Assembly: GCA_017631435.1 (NCBI GenBank)
Contig: JAGBTG010000056.1
Coordinates: 62,001 to 126,000, forward strand
DNA: 64,000 nt
Direction: 5' to 3'
DNA from: Bacteroidales bacterium
Lineage (GTDB): Bacteria; Bacteroidota; Bacteroidia; Bacteroidales; UBA932
Part shown: piece after piece, positions 63,101 through 64,000 of the stretch
How positions within the stretch are numbered: position 1 is the first letter of the stretch
Layout of the letters: the number at the start of each line of letters is the position of its first letter
Translations under genes and position numbers: made by a program
The notes under the pieces: generated by a model
Seen by the model: the letters and a program-made list of their open reading frames with translations, nothing else
Database searches by the model: none
Told to the model about the DNA's origin: nothing

Positions 63101-63478
63101 CTCAGCAAAGGATGTTGTATTCTGATTGGCAATAAAATGGATTCTCCTGGTGTTCTCTGGAACAAGCACCTCATTAATTGAACCGCTTACGCTGAATCCG
63201 TTGCTTGAAGCTGCGCCCTGGCTTATTGTTACATTATCTACATGGGTGATGAAAACACCATAGTTGTCAAAACAGAAAAGGTTCATCTTGTTCACACCTT
63301 TACCGTCGGGATCAGCGGCCTTTGTAAGCCTCTCAATCATATCAGGTGCGCTGAAATACAGACTCACAGGCATATAACCCTCAGGTATTTTCTTCCAGTT
63401 GATGAACTCGTCCTTGTGGCAGGATGTTGAAATTGCAACGGCAAGTGCCAACAGGATATATTTTAATTTTCTTCTCAT
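60110..63478 (-). CDS. Large DUF4906-type fimbria-associated lipoprotein
   Basis: A 1122-residue exported lipoprotein with lipobox AISTSCHKDE (Cys near residue 20). The N-terminal part resembles FimB/Mfa2-type fimbrillin domains (PVSLYFSAPDMIERLTKAAD, NLFCFDNYGVFITHV). The long C-terminal part is made of beta-rich repeats as in the DUF4906 family of Bacteroidales surface proteins. It probably belongs to a fimbrial or adhesive assembly. It starts 5 bases after the upstream partial gene, so both are in one operon. A perfect 16-bp hairpin lies inside its last codons. Confidence 0.78.
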   Translation of the reverse strand: MRRKLKYILLALAVAISTSCHKDEFINWKKIPEGYMPVSLYFSAPDMIERLTKAADPDGKGVNKMNLFCFDNYGVFITHVDNVTISQGAASSNGFSVSGSINEVLVPENTRRIHFIANQNTTSFAEENFIGQTEHDVIAKLEGSSGMVIYWGYFAAYGPDIPDAKSFINRLKETHGSPDKPIRLLRNQARFWVPSKDGLFDVQGFTVTNTCAFGTVAPYHPQKGFNFTTNVTSSNGTETWVGDCDWTTTDFITLPHNTTRLSPPEDVDIAEETVVFETDNKSSDPVSIIIKGRNNGDKEDLYYRVILMDKDGDYVKIRRNFTYTINITGKLYYGQKTFEEALTAPASNNVWLSISDEINEITDNTYSLKVNETSLEILATPQTDGNGNTTWVLSKPYHNASYDLNAPGGSIANYTIDLGYYLSRIDGRATTSADKPVIEWADGCEISSQPPINDFMSLESGDYNEATVVLDNLDALNDKQTITGTVVIRKGLLQRKIKITILKALDFIPVWVSTQVNSDAGENLTLLFTVPPECPDELLPFDVYISAANVDVRHIAGRELPVITYQSNPDEYGKDIYATQEDKDNNKPIGYKYVYTVTAKGDQRIYFKNLVSRQNNTNLIEWVTIESPLFNSVQKTIVFNNSAEYRITMPGLKISETTGIYDENVKYILVPQKKNAPVDLGLVFTHLRTTGNNKNEEVVKTGTNDEFFFYSEFLSHKHGHGATDLCNCTFIDFHQELWGSGGRIHAFRFNDPNQMNYPETGGNKTGYLIHMITDRAKSKEVVRISSNQPGSEQAFADGTQGTYGNENSVDKGKGYRSLIFELENYLPFHFAAQLGTGGASNSLAGTIIEGQQEEVIDNVELDYGPAGNIDVYFDITSFSAADNASVDPFGTKFYVYIVAPMLDAAGTDKLIKLKDGVYAYKVGATREAERDSCINNFNNVNYSGGNALIADANAGNTDAQRNERKKVSLQKKNAVTKGEILITTDPVLAGVSDKEGHNEQIAVFYDKRFRLSNRPITGTIKISHDNGVTLENMEPGAFVSFALERNNSRIGSMTVHAPDAAHNNNSWYELTLRPEYSFRWNDDPLTITHTHKEGNLTKTFIFNKLSLAEFVENPDIVLVEEE
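60141..60177. terminator. Perfect hairpin inside the 3' coding end of the fimbria-type gene
   Basis: TTTTCAACAAACTCAG pairs with CTGAGTTTGTTGAAAA around CCAGA. It encodes FNKLSLAEFVEN on the minus strand and lies 33 bases after the DUF362 stop on the plus strand, so it could stop that transcript. No T run follows on either strand. Confidence 0.5.
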
Positions 63479-63483
63479 GGCTT

Positions 63484-64000
63484 CTATTGGTTTGTTTTGG
63501 TAGGAGATGGGGTATACACATCACGCACACAGCGCACTTTTGGATCGCCCGTATCTCCTGCAACCCCTGTTGCTACTGGTTGGCCGGATGCAGACCAGTA
63601 CTGGTTACCGGTAAGTACCACATCCATGGCAACCGAATTCTGCTGGAATTTTGCAATGATTCCAATCTCTTTTGTAGTTGGCAGGCGCCAGTCCTCCAGC
63701 CTTATAATATTCCCATTATTATCCCTGTATGTCTCTGCATATTCCCTGCAGTGTGTTTTTGCGGCGTTAGCAGCTGTCATCGCCTGTGTTGCTCCCAATC
63801 CCGACGCTATCATGAACGATGGTGATACCAGTTCATTGTTTTCATCAGAAGGATCTGTATAGCCATCTTTGTCAAGTGCCGGACGCCCCAGCTTGTAATC
63901 ACTTGATGTGGTTGTAATGGTTATATGGTACATACGTGGATTCAGATAATGGGATATGCTGGTATAGTAGTTAAGCTGGTATTTCTTATTCGTTCCCCAT
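63484..64000 (-). CDS. Fimbria-operon protein with Lcl-like/DUF1566-type end, partial
   Basis: The frame is open beyond base 64000, so only the last 171 residues are seen. They end with DWRLPTTKEIG, GNQYWSASGQPVA and VRCVRDVY, a pattern (WRLPT...YWSS...VRCVRD) shared by Lcl C-terminal/FISUMP-like domains, which often cap Bacteroidota surface adhesins. It lies just upstream of the DUF4906-type gene in the same direction and is probably another surface component of the same cluster. Confidence 0.7.
   Translation of the reverse strand, partial: WGTNKKYQLNYYTSISHYLNPRMYHITITTTSSDYKLGRPALDKDGYTDPSDENNELVSPSFMIASGLGATQAMTAANAAKTHCREYAETYRDNNGNIIRLEDWRLPTTKEIGIIAKFQQNSVAMDVVLTGNQYWSASGQPVATGVAGDTGDPKVRCVRDVYTPSPTKTNQ

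Noticed and set aside
1-64000. CRISPR arrays, rRNA genes, insertion-sequence transposases or prophage genes
   Set aside because: I looked for regularly spaced repeats, rRNA cores and transposase or phage proteins and saw none.

Overview
The window looks like a chromosomal segment of a member of the Bacteroidales (phylum Bacteroidota) with moderate GC, by eye in the mid-40s percent. The evidence is gene content (DUF4906 fimbria-related lipoprotein, DUF5686, DUF1460, DUF6913-like, S9 dipeptidyl peptidase, NhaD, Na/Pi cotransporter with PhoU domain), many signal peptides ending in A-x-A-Q, and 14 upstream regions carrying TAnnTTTGY, the -7 promoter element of this phylum. I cannot name the genus.

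Layout. 1-2286: clpC on the minus strand, cut by the window edge. 2411-12281: plus-strand gyrA, a TPR protein, a HAMP-like membrane protein with trkH and a RecD-like helicase, and a dipeptidyl peptidase. 12409-15105: minus-strand MATE exporter and a THUMP-like methyltransferase. 15183-20912: phosphohexomutase and two tandem GH3 glycosidases. 21015-26497: minus-strand pssA, two tandem C1 peptidases and an N-terminally short ClpB. 26648-30102: DUF6913-like, TPR, DUF368 and OmpA-like genes. 30150-33428: upp and a uracil permease (divergent), a radical SAM protein and a queuosine-precursor transporter. 33529-45973: M1 lipoprotein peptidase, ABC-F ATPase, porin, Na/Pi transporter, NhaD and a patatin-BamA protein. 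46037-51409: a thioredoxin-fold remnant, then the thiamin operon thiS-thiE-thiG-thiH-thiF-tenI-thiD under a TPP riboswitch with a downstream terminator; thiC is absent. 51477-53619: two esterase-like genes and a DUF1810 gene. 53715-56048: a structured inverted-repeat element and a small AT-rich island with one DUF4143-type ATPase, bounded by a 16-bp copy of the tRNA-Lys 3' end. 56162-64000: DUF5686, DUF1460 and DUF362 proteins, then a fimbria-type lipoprotein operon running off the window.

Three things stand out beyond gene content. First, the 9-mer TCCCGACAG occurs 25 times exactly on the two strands, where base composition predicts fewer than one. It is read in several frames, lies in at least five intergenic positions, and once forms a head-to-head hairpin, so it behaves like an uptake, Chi-like or other genome-wide recognition word. 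Second, a palindromic element of about 130 bp occurs twice: once between two convergent genes, where it supplies the end of pssA, and once in frame inside a methyltransferase gene. Third, the tRNA-Lys-flanked ATPase island has the layout of a minimal integrated element and carries upstream repeats phased at exactly 33 bp.
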